Source: Kordiimonas lipolytica (GTDB taxonomy: Bacteria; Pseudomonadota; Alphaproteobacteria; Sphingomonadales; Kordiimonadaceae). Taken from it: a DNA stretch of 64,000 nucleotides. The stretch lies in NCBI RefSeq assembly GCF_001550065.1, contig NZ_LRUB01000029.1, forward strand, positions 1 through 64,000, read 5' to 3'. The translations under genes and the position numbers were made by a program. The notes beneath the pieces were generated by a model. It worked only from the letters and a program-made list of their open reading frames with translations, searched no databases and was not told where the DNA came from. Shown here piece after piece: positions 25,611-34,314 of the stretch. Each line of letters begins with the position of its first letter. Position 1 is the stretch's first letter.

Positions 25611-27088
25611 CAGCCTTCTCCTTCATTGAAATTGAGCCCTGTTGGCAGCGCGCCCACAGCAACCTTGCCCTCTGCCTGCTCCATCGTGGCCACGCCGTAG
25701 GAGCAATAGTCCGCCGCATAATAGGCGCTTGGCCGGTGGTTGCCTGAAAGGCCAATGCCGCCGAACGGCGCGGTAGAGGCCGCGCCCGTCAGCTGCTGGT
25801 TCCAGTTAACGATCCCGGCTTTGGCACGCGGGTAGAAGGCGTCATAGTTGTTACGGTTGTCTGAAATCAGGCCAGAGGCCAGCCCGAACCGGGTGTTGTT
25901 AGCCTCACGGATGGCGCTCTCGAAATCCGGCACGCGAATGAGCTGCAGGAACGGCCCGAAGACTTCCTCATCCGGGCGGTCAGCTACATCTGTCACATCC
26001 ATCAGGCCTGGCGTGAGGTATGCGTCGCCGCGCGCAAGCTTCTCAACCCGGCGGATCACCTTGCCGCCCGCAGCTTCCAGCGCTTCCTGCGCTTTCAGAA
26101 CATTATTCGCAGCATGGCCGCTGACCACCGGCCCCATGTAGGGCTGCGGGTCATCGTTCCAGGCACCAACGGTGATGCCGTCGATCGCGCGGGTGAGCGT
26201 GTCGATAAAAGCATCACCTTCTGCACCAACCGGCACAATCAAACGCCTCGCGCATGTACAGCGCTGGCCACTTGAGATAAAGGCGCTCTGCACCGTCATC
26301 ACTGCCGCTGCGGCATGGTCTTCCACTTCATGGACGATCAGCGGGTTGTTGCCTCCAAGTTCCAGCGCCTGAATGACATTCGGTCGGTCCACCAGTTCGC
26401 GTGCGATGATCTGCCCGGTACGGGCGCTGCCAGTAAACAGAAGGCCGTCGATATGCTTGTTGGCGATAAGCGCCGCGCCCGTGTCGCGGCCGCCCTGCAC
26501 CAGATTGAGCACGCCTTTCGGTAGTCCTGCATCATCCCAGCATTTCACCATCAGCTCTGCCACGGCTGGCGTCAGCTCGCTGGGCTTGAACACGATGGTG
26601 TTGCCCGCGATCAGCGCCGGTACAATATGGCCGTTTGGCAAGTGACCGGGGAAATTATAAGGGCCAAAGACCGCCATCACGCCGTGTGGCCGGTGCGCCA
26701 GCTTCGACCGGATCGCGCCGTTCACCGCTTCCTTGAAGCCTGTGCGCTCGTCATAGGCCTTGAGGCTGATCTCAATCTTGTTGGCCATGGCTGTGGCTTC
26801 GCCGGTGGCGTCCCACAGGGTCTTGCCTGCGTCCTTCGCCACCAGTTCAGCCAGCTCCGCCTTGCGCTCAACCAGAATTTCGGCATAGCGACGAGCGATC
26901 GAGACACGGTCTTCGAACGGCGTCATAGCCCAGGTGTCAGCCATGCGCGCCGCGGCGCTTACTGCCGCGTCGACTTGGTCGGCCGTCGCTTCACGGCCGG
27001 TCCAGATGACCTCGCCGTCTGCAGGGTTCACGGAACGAAATTCTTCACCGGCACCCTCAAGCCAGGCACCGTCAATAAAATGTGTCAT
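25610..27088 (-). CDS. astD: Succinylglutamate-semialdehyde dehydrogenase (AstD)
   Basis: Start at 27088 (MTHFIDGAWLEGAG) after AGGGAG gives 492 residues, the same as E. coli AstD. The longer open frame runs into the upstream astA gene. ALDH landmarks are present: FGPYNFPGHLPNGH, FTGSARTG, QALELGGNN with the general base Glu, and SSGQRCTCARR with the catalytic Cys. It oxidises N-succinylglutamate semialdehyde to N-succinylglutamate with NAD. It lies 10 bp after astA. Confidence 0.95.
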   Translation of the reverse strand: MTHFIDGAWLEGAGEEFRSVNPADGEVIWTGREATADQVDAAVSAAARMADTWAMTPFEDRVSIARRYAEILVERKAELAELVAKDAGKTLWDATGEATAMANKIEISLKAYDERTGFKEAVNGAIRSKLAHRPHGVMAVFGPYNFPGHLPNGHIVPALIAGNTIVFKPSELTPAVAELMVKCWDDAGLPKGVLNLVQGGRDTGAALIANKHIDGLLFTGSARTGQIIARELVDRPNVIQALELGGNNPLIVHEVEDHAAAAVMTVQSAFISSGQRCTCARRLIVPVGAEGDAFIDTLTRAIDGITVGAWNDDPQPYMGPVVSGHAANNVLKAQEALEAAGGKVIRRVEKLARGDAYLTPGLMDVTDVADRPDEEVFGPFLQLIRVPDFESAIREANNTRFGLASGLISDNRNNYDAFYPRAKAGIVNWNQQLTGAASTAPFGGIGLSGNHRPSAYYAADYCSYGVATMEQAEGKVAVGALPTGLNFNEGEG

Positions 27089-27098
27089 GACAAACTCC

Positions 27099-28145
27099 CT
27101 ACTCTGCCAGTTGCGGTGGCACGCGGCGACCGATAGGCGCATACATGATTGGGTCCCCAGCCTTGAGGTGCAGGGCCGCGGCTGCTTCTTCCGGAATCCA
27201 AAGGCCACTAGAGCCTTCAACCACGTTCGTGAGCACCACGCGGAAGTCATCCAGGGACGGATTACAGGCCATGTGCATCGGGTCATGCCCGCCGCCTTCA
27301 ACGGTACCGCCAAGCTCGCCAGACACGCTTTTGCGCAAGGTCCAGATGCCGCGCTTGTGCACTTCCATCGCCGGGCCACCATCGAAGATGTCTACCGAGC
27401 GGGAGAAGCGGAAACCTTCTTTCTCAAGGAGCTTGATCGCCGGGCGCGCGCTGTCGTGTGGCTTGCCGATCACGGCTTTGGCTTCTTCAGGCAGCAGCGC
27501 CGTATAGATCGGGAACTTTGGCATCAGGTCAGAAATGAACTGGCTGTTGCCAAGGCCGTTGATCCGGTCTGCGGTCTTGAAATCCATGCCGAAGAAGTGA
27601 CGACCCAAAGCTTCCCAGAACGGTGAGTTGCCGTTTTCGTCCACCCAGCCGCGGATTTCGGAAATCACCTGATCCGAGAAACGGTCCGGGTGCGCAGCCA
27701 TAAGGAGATAACGCGCCTTTGACATCAGCTTGCCGACATTCTCTTTGCGGTAATCTTCATCCACAAAAAGCGTCGCAACTTCAGTAGCACCCACGAAATC
27801 GTTCGATAGCTGCAACAGTTCAGTATCCACCCGCATTTCGGGCTCGTGGCTCACCTGCGTCTGGTGCAGGATGCGGTAGCTATAGAAAGGCTTATCCAGG
27901 CCCACACCTACGAGGAGCGCGCTTGTGCCGACAATCTTGCCCTCCTTCGGGTCTTCCATGACCAGGAGATAGCTGGTCTTCTTGTTCATGTCCGGCGGGT
28001 TTGAGAAGGCCTCCATGGATTCCCTGACTTTTGCCTCAAGCGCCTTCTTGTCCACCGGCAGGGTTGTCAGCCCCGTGCCTGTTTTTTTGGCGAGCGCCTG
28101 CAGGCCATCAAGATCTTTCAATCGTGCTGGTCGCACCACATACAT
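27099..28145 (-). CDS. astA: Arginine N-succinyltransferase (AstA)
   Basis: A 348-residue protein with the AstA signature: YVVRPARLKDLDGLQALA at the start, FYSYRILHQTQVS, LFVDEDYRKENVGKLMSKAR, and a C-terminal GDPIMYAP segment. It transfers succinyl from succinyl-CoA to the alpha-amine of arginine, the committing step of the ammonia-releasing AST route. First gene of the ast unit. No astC (aminotransferase) or astE (M14-type desuccinylase) is in the window. Confidence 0.95.
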   Translation of the reverse strand: MYVVRPARLKDLDGLQALAKKTGTGLTTLPVDKKALEAKVRESMEAFSNPPDMNKKTSYLLVMEDPKEGKIVGTSALLVGVGLDKPFYSYRILHQTQVSHEPEMRVDTELLQLSNDFVGATEVATLFVDEDYRKENVGKLMSKARYLLMAAHPDRFSDQVISEIRGWVDENGNSPFWEALGRHFFGMDFKTADRINGLGNSQFISDLMPKFPIYTALLPEEAKAVIGKPHDSARPAIKLLEKEGFRFSRSVDIFDGGPAMEVHKRGIWTLRKSVSGELGGTVEGGGHDPMHMACNPSLDDFRVVLTNVVEGSSGLWIPEEAAAALHLKAGDPIMYAPIGRRVPPQLAE

Positions 28146-28259
28146 GTGCCATATCCCTTATTCTGTGTCCGGGCAGCATATCAGGGCCCCGGTTGCCTAA
28201 GTGGCCTTTTGGCCAAGTCTTCAAACCTCAGTGATGCGCGAAATCCCCTTCTGTGCGCA

Positions 28260-29522
28260 TCATGCGGTTTTGGCTTTCACCACGTCGTCGAGCTGACCGC
28301 TCGCGAAAGCCAGAAGAATAAGAGCGGAAAGTTTAGCCCTTTCCGCAAAACTGTCCACGCAAACGAACTCGTCCGCGCTATGGATGTTCGCGCCGCGCAC
28401 ACCCAGTGTATCCACGTTTGGCAGGCCCGCAGCCGCCAGGTTATTGCCCTCGCAGCAGCCGCCAGTGGGCACGTAATCGATTTCAATCCCAAGGTCCGCG
28501 CCGCATGCCTTGATGGCGTCCATCAGCTTCTGGTTGGCGTCACTGAGTGCCTTGGGCGGGCGGTTGATGCCGCCATGAAGCGACACATCAAAGCCGTCCT
28601 CGGCCCCAAAGCGCGCGACAATCTTGTCCAGCTCAGCCTGGAACCATGTGGCGTCTTCCGGCTCCTTCAGGCGCACGTTGAAGCGGCACCATGCCATATC
28701 AGGCACAACATTCGGCGCCACCCCGCCACTGATCACCGCCGGGTTCACCGTCAGTTCCGGCCGACCGTCCGTAAGCGCCGCCAGGTCAGCAATGATCTTT
28801 GACAGGTGCACCACGGCATTACGACCCGCATGGAATTCGCGCCCCGCATGGGCGGCCTTGCCGCGCACCACGATGGTGAAATTGCCGCTGCCCTTCCGGG
28901 CGCCCGCCAGCGTGCCGTCCGCGAGCGCAGGCTCATAAGTCAGGCCGATATCCGCCGCCTTGGCGCGCTCTGCGAGCAATGGGGCCGTAGCCAGCGAGCC
29001 GGTCTCTTCGTCCGGCGACAGCAAAATTTCCCAGCCCACGCTTGAAGCAAGCGGCGTTTCCTCAAACGCCATCAGCGCATTGAGGATAACGATGATGCCG
29101 CCCTTCATGTCAGCCACACCCGGGCCATTGAGCGTGCCCGCGTCAAGCCACACAGGTTCCTGAAACGGGTGATCCTTGGCGAACACCGTATCTGTATGGC
29201 CTGTCATCAACACCTTGCGGTTGGCATGCGGGCGCTTGAAGATACGGATGGTTCGGCCATTCTTTACCGTGACCACCTCGCCCTTCTCATTGACCGCCTC
29301 GCCGTCCGCAAGGTCGATCAGCTCCACCTCAGCACCAAGGGGCTCAAACGCCTCAAGGATCAGCGCTTCCATTTCAGCCAGCCCCTCAAGGTTCCGACTG
29401 CCGCTGTTCACGCGCGACCAAGCAATCACCGTGTCGACCATATCTTGCTGGCGCGCGTCGATGCGGTCCAGGGCAGTCCTGGCTTCATCATAAGACGGCA
29501 GATTCTTCAGCAGGCTGGTCAT
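28260..29522 (-). CDS. M20-family metallo-hydrolase (carboxypeptidase G2-like) beside the ast genes
   Basis: A 420-residue M20 peptidase with zinc ligands H109 in GHTDTVFA, D138 in GVADMKGG, the catalytic/ligand pair E172-E173 in SPDEETGS, and a C-terminal His in IHSADEF. The dimerisation insert is present (GKAAHAGREFHAGRNA). Relatives release glutamate from N-acyl-glutamates (carboxypeptidase G2) or deacylate N-acyl amino acids. It is 114 bp upstream of astA on the same strand. Because no astE is visible, it might replace succinylglutamate desuccinylase; that is inference from context. Confidence 0.87.
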   Translation of the reverse strand: MTSLLKNLPSYDEARTALDRIDARQQDMVDTVIAWSRVNSGSRNLEGLAEMEALILEAFEPLGAEVELIDLADGEAVNEKGEVVTVKNGRTIRIFKRPHANRKVLMTGHTDTVFAKDHPFQEPVWLDAGTLNGPGVADMKGGIIVILNALMAFEETPLASSVGWEILLSPDEETGSLATAPLLAERAKAADIGLTYEPALADGTLAGARKGSGNFTIVVRGKAAHAGREFHAGRNAVVHLSKIIADLAALTDGRPELTVNPAVISGGVAPNVVPDMAWCRFNVRLKEPEDATWFQAELDKIVARFGAEDGFDVSLHGGINRPPKALSDANQKLMDAIKACGADLGIEIDYVPTGGCCEGNNLAAAGLPNVDTLGVRGANIHSADEFVCVDSFAERAKLSALILLAFASGQLDDVVKAKTA

Positions 29523-29841
29523 ACAGGCTCCGTTTTCACTGGTTGATGCGTGTTTCGGTATCCCTCATGGGTACGGGGAATCCCCCACCATCGTCAAGGG
29601 ACCGGCGGGGCCGAAAGCCCAGTATCCTAGATTATACGGTCGCAGCTTGCCTAAACCGCAGAAATGGCGGTTCGGCTCATCGCATCCCGCGCTCAATTCA
29701 TCGCATCATCCCAAAGTTCCATCACTTTTTGCGTAAAGTGAAAGTACAAAAAAACATGAGAGATATGAGGTTCACTTATATTTCACTTGTCCTAAAAGAA
29801 CCGCAAAGGGTGTGGGGCAAGAAAAAAAGCGAGGATGTGTT
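29523..29841. promoter_or_regulatory. Divergent intergenic region, M20 gene / response regulator
   Basis: About 319 bp without a gene. On the response-regulator side there is an inverted repeat CACTTT/AAAGTG (29723-29740) and two further TTCACTT motifs at 29771 and 29782, in AT-rich DNA about 55-120 bp before the ATG. These repeated motifs could be an operator for autoregulation. Confidence 0.4.
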
Positions 29842-30567
29842 ATGAAAGCTCTGATTGTTGATGGGGAAGAACTTCTCCGTCTCTCCCTTAGGGAAGTGAT
29901 TCTGGTATCCGGTAATTTCCAGGAAATTATGGAAGCCAGCAGTGAACATGAATTTCTGGCGAAAACCGCCAATCATGATGACCTTTCCCTGATTATTGTT
30001 CACCCCGGATCTTTGGGCAACGACGGCATCGACTGCATGAAGCTGGTGCGCCGCCTGTATCCTGACGCCGCAGTTGTGACGATACTGGACCGCGAGGGCC
30101 AACGCACCAATGACTGCGCCGGTGCCGTGAGCGTGGAACGCGGCGCCAGCGTGGCAGAGATGGTCACCGCCATCCGTCGGGCGCTCAAACTGCCGCTTGA
30201 TGGTTTCGGCGCTGTTGCAAGCAGCCCTGCTGCCCCGAACGTGCGCGGTGCGCTTGAAAGCGGCATGGGCCGTGCGCCCGCACCCCGCCACACGGTTGCG
30301 GAGTCGGTGGACCTGAGCCGCCTTTCCTATCGCCAGAAGCAAATCCTGGCCATGGCCGCAGACGGCCTGCCAAACAAAGAAATCGCCGCGCGGCTTGATA
30401 TCGCGGAAGGCACTGTGAAGGCGCATATGCATGCCATCTTCAAGGTGCTGGGTGTGTCGAACCGCACGCAGGCGGTGATCCGCTATGGTGCTGTTGGCCG
30501 CGGGCCAGCGCAGTCGAGCGGAACCTCCCAAAACTCCCCCAGCTGGGCCTATGCGGCCGCAAGCTGA
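29842..30567 (+). CDS. LuxR-type response regulator with degenerate receiver domain
   Basis: ATG at 29842 (MKALIVDGEELLRL) follows GAGG; 241 residues. The N-terminal 1-120 is a receiver fold, but the phosphorylation pocket is altered. The strand that should carry the acceptor Asp reads LIIVHPG, with His at about residue 54. The acidic pair is only D7, and the usual late lysine is absent. A linker rich in Ala and Pro leads to a clear LuxR/GerE helix-turn-helix (LSYRQKQILAMAADG, then KEIAARLDIAEGTVKAHM). It likely binds DNA without aspartyl phosphorylation. No partner kinase is adjacent. Confidence 0.9.
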   Translation: MKALIVDGEELLRLSLREVILVSGNFQEIMEASSEHEFLAKTANHDDLSLIIVHPGSLGNDGIDCMKLVRRLYPDAAVVTILDREGQRTNDCAGAVSVERGASVAEMVTAIRRALKLPLDGFGAVASSPAAPNVRGALESGMGRAPAPRHTVAESVDLSRLSYRQKQILAMAADGLPNKEIAARLDIAEGTVKAHMHAIFKVLGVSNRTQAVIRYGAVGRGPAQSSGTSQNSPSWAYAAAS

Positions 30568-30594
30568 TAACAATACGCACTAGCTGCCAAGAAG

Positions 30595-30626
30595 AAGGCC
30601 CGAGCAGACATGCCCGGGCCTTTTTC
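30595..30626. terminator. Terminator between response regulator and orphan gene
   Basis: AAGGCCCG and CGGGCCTT form a stem followed by TTTTT on the plus strand. On the minus strand the stem is followed by CTTCTTCTT, so it may also act on the convergent orphan gene that ends 4 bp away. Confidence 0.8.
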
Positions 30627-30629
30627 TAC

Positions 30630-31025
30630 TTAGCGGCGGAACAAACCCGCCCAACGGCTTTGGATTCCCTTATCATCCAGATGCTCCAGAACGTCCTCAT
30701 GCCTAACTCCTTCGAAGCGCTTTAAGACTGAAGCCAACGCAACCTTGAAGTCTTCGGCAACCGCCACAGAGGCATGCCCTTCGTAGCACTCCAAACAAAT
30801 CGACTCCTCTTTGCCATCGAAAAATGTGACAATGTTTGCAGAGTCCACATAGAGTTCAATTCTGACTAACTTGTCTGCTGTCAAAAAACCGCAATATGGC
30901 TCATCGTCTACCGCTGGAAGATGTTCAAACTCTGCAGCAAACCCGATTCCCCGTTCTGCCAGCATTGTAGCCGTGAAAGTGGAAAGGTCTCGTTGAAAGA
31001 AGGTTCTTCGCGGGAGCAAGTCCAT
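30630..31025 (-). CDS. Hypothetical protein, unknown family
   Basis: A 131-residue soluble protein that I do not recognise. It has no signal peptide or membrane segment. It is acidic with an alpha/beta look, and two cysteines lie close together (SICLECYEG). The C-terminus ends in SRWAGLFRR. Base composition is visibly more AT-rich than the neighbours, which may mean recent acquisition. AAAGG lies about ten bases before the ATG. It sits alone between the response regulator and mmsB, 31 bp upstream of the mmsB stop. Small immunity or inhibitor proteins have similar size and charge, but nothing specific supports that. Confidence 0.6.
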   Translation of the reverse strand: MDLLPRRTFFQRDLSTFTATMLAERGIGFAAEFEHLPAVDDEPYCGFLTADKLVRIELYVDSANIVTFFDGKEESICLECYEGHASVAVAEDFKVALASVLKRFEGVRHEDVLEHLDDKGIQSRWAGLFRR

Positions 31026-31056
31026 TTCAAACTAGCCTTTCTACAAGCAAAGACTT

Positions 31057-31938
31057 CTATAACTTACCAGCCAGATGCTTGATCACGGCGGAGAAGTCTT
31101 TGCCGCCGAAGCCCGCGTCGTCCATCGCTTTGTAAATCTCGCGGGAAAGCGCACCAAGGGGCGTGTTCGCACCGGTGTCGCCCGCCGCATCCATGGCGAT
31201 GCCGAGGTCCTTGAGCATCAGGTTGGTGGCGAAGCCGGGGTTATAGTCGTTGTTCGATGGGGCCGTGGGCACAGGGCCCGGCGCCGGGCAATAGGTGGTC
31301 AGGGACCAGCACTGGCCGCTTGCGTTCGATGCCACGTCAAAAAACGTCTGGTCATCCAAACCGAGCGCACGACCCAGGTTGAAGGCTTCGGATACCCCGA
31401 TCATGGAGATGGCCAGCAGCATGTTGTTGCAGGCCTTGGACGCCTGGCCGTTGCCTGCATCGCCGCAATGCACGATCTTGCCCGCCATGGGCTCCAGCAC
31501 AGGTTTGGCGCGCTCAAACGCCTCCGCGCTACCACCGACCATGAAGGCGAGTGTGCCTGCGGCCGCACCGCCCACACCGCCGGAAACCGGCGCGTCAACC
31601 ATTTCAAAACCGGCGTGATGGGCGCGGTCAGCGACCTTGCGGGCTGTTGCCACATCGATAGTGGAGCTGTCGACAAACAGCGCGCCGTCCTTGGCCGCCT
31701 TGGTGACATCTGCATACACACTTTCAACGATCTTGGCGTTCGGCAGCATGGTGATCACCACATCCGCGCCGTCGACCGCGTCATGAACGCTGTCGAACGC
31801 CTGGCCACCAGCTTCAACGAGGCCCGCTTTGGCATCAGCCGACAGGTCAAACCCGCGTACGGTCATGCCGCCGGAGACCAGATTTTTCGCCATTGGCAGG
31901 CCCATGTTTCCAAGGCCGATGAATGCAACTGTTGTCAT
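31057..31938 (-). CDS. mmsB: 3-hydroxyisobutyrate dehydrogenase
   Basis: A 293-residue beta-hydroxyacid dehydrogenase. The N-terminal NAD motif is FIGLGNMGLPMAKNL, the substrate-binding loop DAPVSGGVGGAAAGT is near residue 118, and the catalytic lysine region is GNGQASKACNN near 170. It oxidises 3-hydroxyisobutyrate to methylmalonate semialdehyde in valine breakdown. It follows the hydrolase gene by 11 bp, and AGGGAG precedes its start. The order acyl-CoA dehydrogenase - hydrolase - mmsB matches consecutive pathway steps. Confidence 0.94.
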   Translation of the reverse strand: MTTVAFIGLGNMGLPMAKNLVSGGMTVRGFDLSADAKAGLVEAGGQAFDSVHDAVDGADVVITMLPNAKIVESVYADVTKAAKDGALFVDSSTIDVATARKVADRAHHAGFEMVDAPVSGGVGGAAAGTLAFMVGGSAEAFERAKPVLEPMAGKIVHCGDAGNGQASKACNNMLLAISMIGVSEAFNLGRALGLDDQTFFDVASNASGQCWSLTTYCPAPGPVPTAPSNNDYNPGFATNLMLKDLGIAMDAAGDTGANTPLGALSREIYKAMDDAGFGGKDFSAVIKHLAGKL

Positions 31939-31949
31939 CTGTTCTCTCC

Positions 31950-33008
31950 CTACTCGGCAATATCAAGTTCCAGATCGTCCAGCGACCTGAAATAGGTTTC
32001 AATCTCTTCGTCCGACACGCGGTCCAGCGTGTTCGGGTTCCACTGCGGGTTATTGTCCTTGTCCAGAAGGATGGCGCGCACGCCCTCGGAAAAATCATTC
32101 CCGGCCATCACCCGGTTCACCATGCGGTATTCCATGCGCATGTTGTCGCGGAACGTCTCCAGCACCTCACCGCGGCGCAGTTGCGCGAACGTCAGCTTCA
32201 GGCTGGTGGGTGACTTGGTCATCAAAATCTTGAACTGCTTCTGCGCCCACTCGCTTTCGTCGATTTCAAGCGCGTGCAGGACTTCCTCCACGCGAACGCC
32301 CGCGAACGCGCCGTCGATTTCATCGAACACTTCGGCCATTGGCGCGGGCTCTGGGTCCTTGTGGAATTCATCCAGCACCACCTGCACGCAGTCCTCGCAT
32401 TTGATCTCTTTCTGGCTCAGCTTGTAGACGATGGCGTCGATGTCATTGCTTGAAACCACATGGCTGGCGATCCCGAGAGCATACAGGTCAGGCGCCTTGA
32501 TACGCGCGCCAGTAAGCGCCAGATACATGCCGGTTTCGCCCGGAAGGCGCGGTAGGAACCAGCCACCGCCCACATCAGGGAACAGGCCAAGGCCGGTTTC
32601 CGGCATGGCGAACAACGTTTTTTCTGTCGCGACCCAGAAATCACCGGGGATCGAAACGCCAACGCCGCCGCCCATGGTGATGCCGTCCACCAGCGCCACA
32701 TAGGGCTTGGGGAACTCATCGATGGCGATGTTCATCAGATATTCGTCGTGGAAGAAATCACGCCACTCGGTGGTGCCGTCTTTGTAAGACTGCGTTACCT
32801 TCACCACGTCGCCGCCGGCGCAGAAGGCCTTGTCGCCGGCGCCCACAACCACAACCGCCTGCACAGACGGCATGATCGCCCATTCCTTAAGCTGGCGGGT
32901 GATCTCCACCGCCATATTGTGCGTCAGGCTATTCAGCGCCTTGGGGCGGTTGAGCGTGATCAGGCCGATGGTGCCGCGATGCTCGAACAGTACTTCAGCG
33001 TCCGTCAT
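31950..33008 (-). CDS. 3-hydroxyisobutyryl-CoA hydrolase (crotonase superfamily)
   Basis: A 352-residue crotonase-fold protein, longer than simple enoyl-CoA hydratases and matching 3-hydroxyisobutyryl-CoA hydrolase. Key segments are LNRPKALNSLTH, KAFCAGGDVV (oxyanion hole), the GGGVGVSIPGDF loop and PETGLGLFPDVGGG with the catalytic Glu/Asp pair. The C-terminal RMEYRMVNRV helix and LDKDNNPQWNP segment are typical for the hydrolase. It releases CoA from 3-hydroxyisobutyryl-CoA, the valine step before MmsB. It starts 3 bp after the acyl-CoA dehydrogenase stop. Confidence 0.92.
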   Translation of the reverse strand: MTDAEVLFEHRGTIGLITLNRPKALNSLTHNMAVEITRQLKEWAIMPSVQAVVVVGAGDKAFCAGGDVVKVTQSYKDGTTEWRDFFHDEYLMNIAIDEFPKPYVALVDGITMGGGVGVSIPGDFWVATEKTLFAMPETGLGLFPDVGGGWFLPRLPGETGMYLALTGARIKAPDLYALGIASHVVSSNDIDAIVYKLSQKEIKCEDCVQVVLDEFHKDPEPAPMAEVFDEIDGAFAGVRVEEVLHALEIDESEWAQKQFKILMTKSPTSLKLTFAQLRRGEVLETFRDNMRMEYRMVNRVMAGNDFSEGVRAILLDKDNNPQWNPNTLDRVSDEEIETYFRSLDDLELDIAE

Positions 33009-33011
33009 GGT

Positions 33012-34151
33012 CTAGTCCTTCAAAAGCGAGCGGGAGATGACAACCCGCATGATCTCGTTGGTGCCCTCGAGAATCTGGTGCACGCGCAGGTCACGGAGGA
33101 TACGCTCAATCGGGTAATCCTGCAGATAACCATAGCCGCCATGCAGCTGCAGTGACGCGTTCACCACATCAAAGCCCGTGTCGGTGGCCAGGCGCTTGGC
33201 CATGGCAGCAGCGGCTGCCGCATCTGGCGCCTTGTTGGTGACCTTCTGGGCGGCGGCGTACAGAAGAAGCCGCGCGGCCTCAAGCTCGGTCGCCATATCC
33301 GCCAGCTTGAACTGGGTGGCCTGGAAGTCGGCAATGGACTTGCCGAACTGCTTGCGGTCCTTGGTGTAGGTGACGGCTTCATCAAGCGCGCGCTGCGCCC
33401 CGCCGATGGAGCAGGCACCGATGTTAAGGCGGCCGCCATCAAGGCCCTGCATGGCGATTTTAAAGCCCAGGCCTTCCGCGCCCACAAGGTTCGCAGCCGG
33501 AATGCGGCAATCATCGAACATCACAGCAGCGGTTGGTTGGCTGTGCCAGCCCAGTTTCTTTTCCTGCGCGCCGAACGACAGGCCCGGTGTGTCTTTTTCA
33601 ACGATGAAGCAGCTGATGCCCTTTGCGCCGTCGTCTGATGTGCGCGCCATCACGACATAGACGTCGCTGGTGCCACCGCCCGAGATAAACGCCTTTGAGC
33701 CATTGAGGACATATTCGTCGCCGTCGCGCACCGCCTTTGTCTTGAGGCTTGCTGCGTCAGACCCGGCGCCGGGTTCGGTCAGGCAATAGCTTGCCATCTT
33801 TTCAAGCGTTGAAAGCTCGCCTACAAAGCGTGCGCGCTGGTCGTCATTGCCGAAGCAATCGATCATCCAGGTCGCCATATTGTGGATTGAGATCATCGCC
33901 GCGGTCGATGGGCAGCCCATGGAAAGCTGTTCGAAAATCAGCACGCTTTCCACCCGGCTGAGGCCACAGCCCCCGCCTTCCTCGGACACATAGATGCTGC
34001 CGAAGCCAAGCTCGCCAGCGGCCTTCGCCACATCTGCGGGCCACACCTTGTCTTCGTCCCACTTGTGGGCTTCCGGTGTGATCATGTCGGCGGTGAAACT
34101 GCGTGCCATATCCTGGATGGCGCGTTGATCTTCATTAAGTGAAAAGTCCAA
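33012..34151 (-). CDS. Acyl-CoA dehydrogenase, probably isobutyryl-CoA
   Basis: A 379-residue FAD-dependent dehydrogenase with YCLTEPGAGSDAASL, FISGGGTSDVYVVMART, and the C-terminal LHGGYGYLQDYPIERILRD containing the region around the catalytic base; the ending EGTNEIMRVVISRSLL is typical. The gene leads a three-gene operon with 3-hydroxyisobutyryl-CoA hydrolase and mmsB. That context argues for isobutyryl-CoA as substrate, giving methacrylyl-CoA. No methacrylyl-CoA hydratase is adjacent, so that step must be encoded elsewhere. Confidence 0.93.
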   Translation of the reverse strand: MDFSLNEDQRAIQDMARSFTADMITPEAHKWDEDKVWPADVAKAAGELGFGSIYVSEEGGGCGLSRVESVLIFEQLSMGCPSTAAMISIHNMATWMIDCFGNDDQRARFVGELSTLEKMASYCLTEPGAGSDAASLKTKAVRDGDEYVLNGSKAFISGGGTSDVYVVMARTSDDGAKGISCFIVEKDTPGLSFGAQEKKLGWHSQPTAAVMFDDCRIPAANLVGAEGLGFKIAMQGLDGGRLNIGACSIGGAQRALDEAVTYTKDRKQFGKSIADFQATQFKLADMATELEAARLLLYAAAQKVTNKAPDAAAAAAMAKRLATDTGFDVVNASLQLHGGYGYLQDYPIERILRDLRVHQILEGTNEIMRVVISRSLLKD

Positions 34152-34314
34152 GACTACCCCCTTGGGTTTATCTCATTGGAGGCACGCCCCGTGCCCCATA
34201 CGCCAGCCCGACTGTTGCCGGGGATACTAAATATGCCGTCCCGAATTTGCCCAAGCGGGATGGCCGGTTGGTGCGGGCGGCGCCGAAGCGCAACCCGCAA
34301 TACTCTATGTCGGT

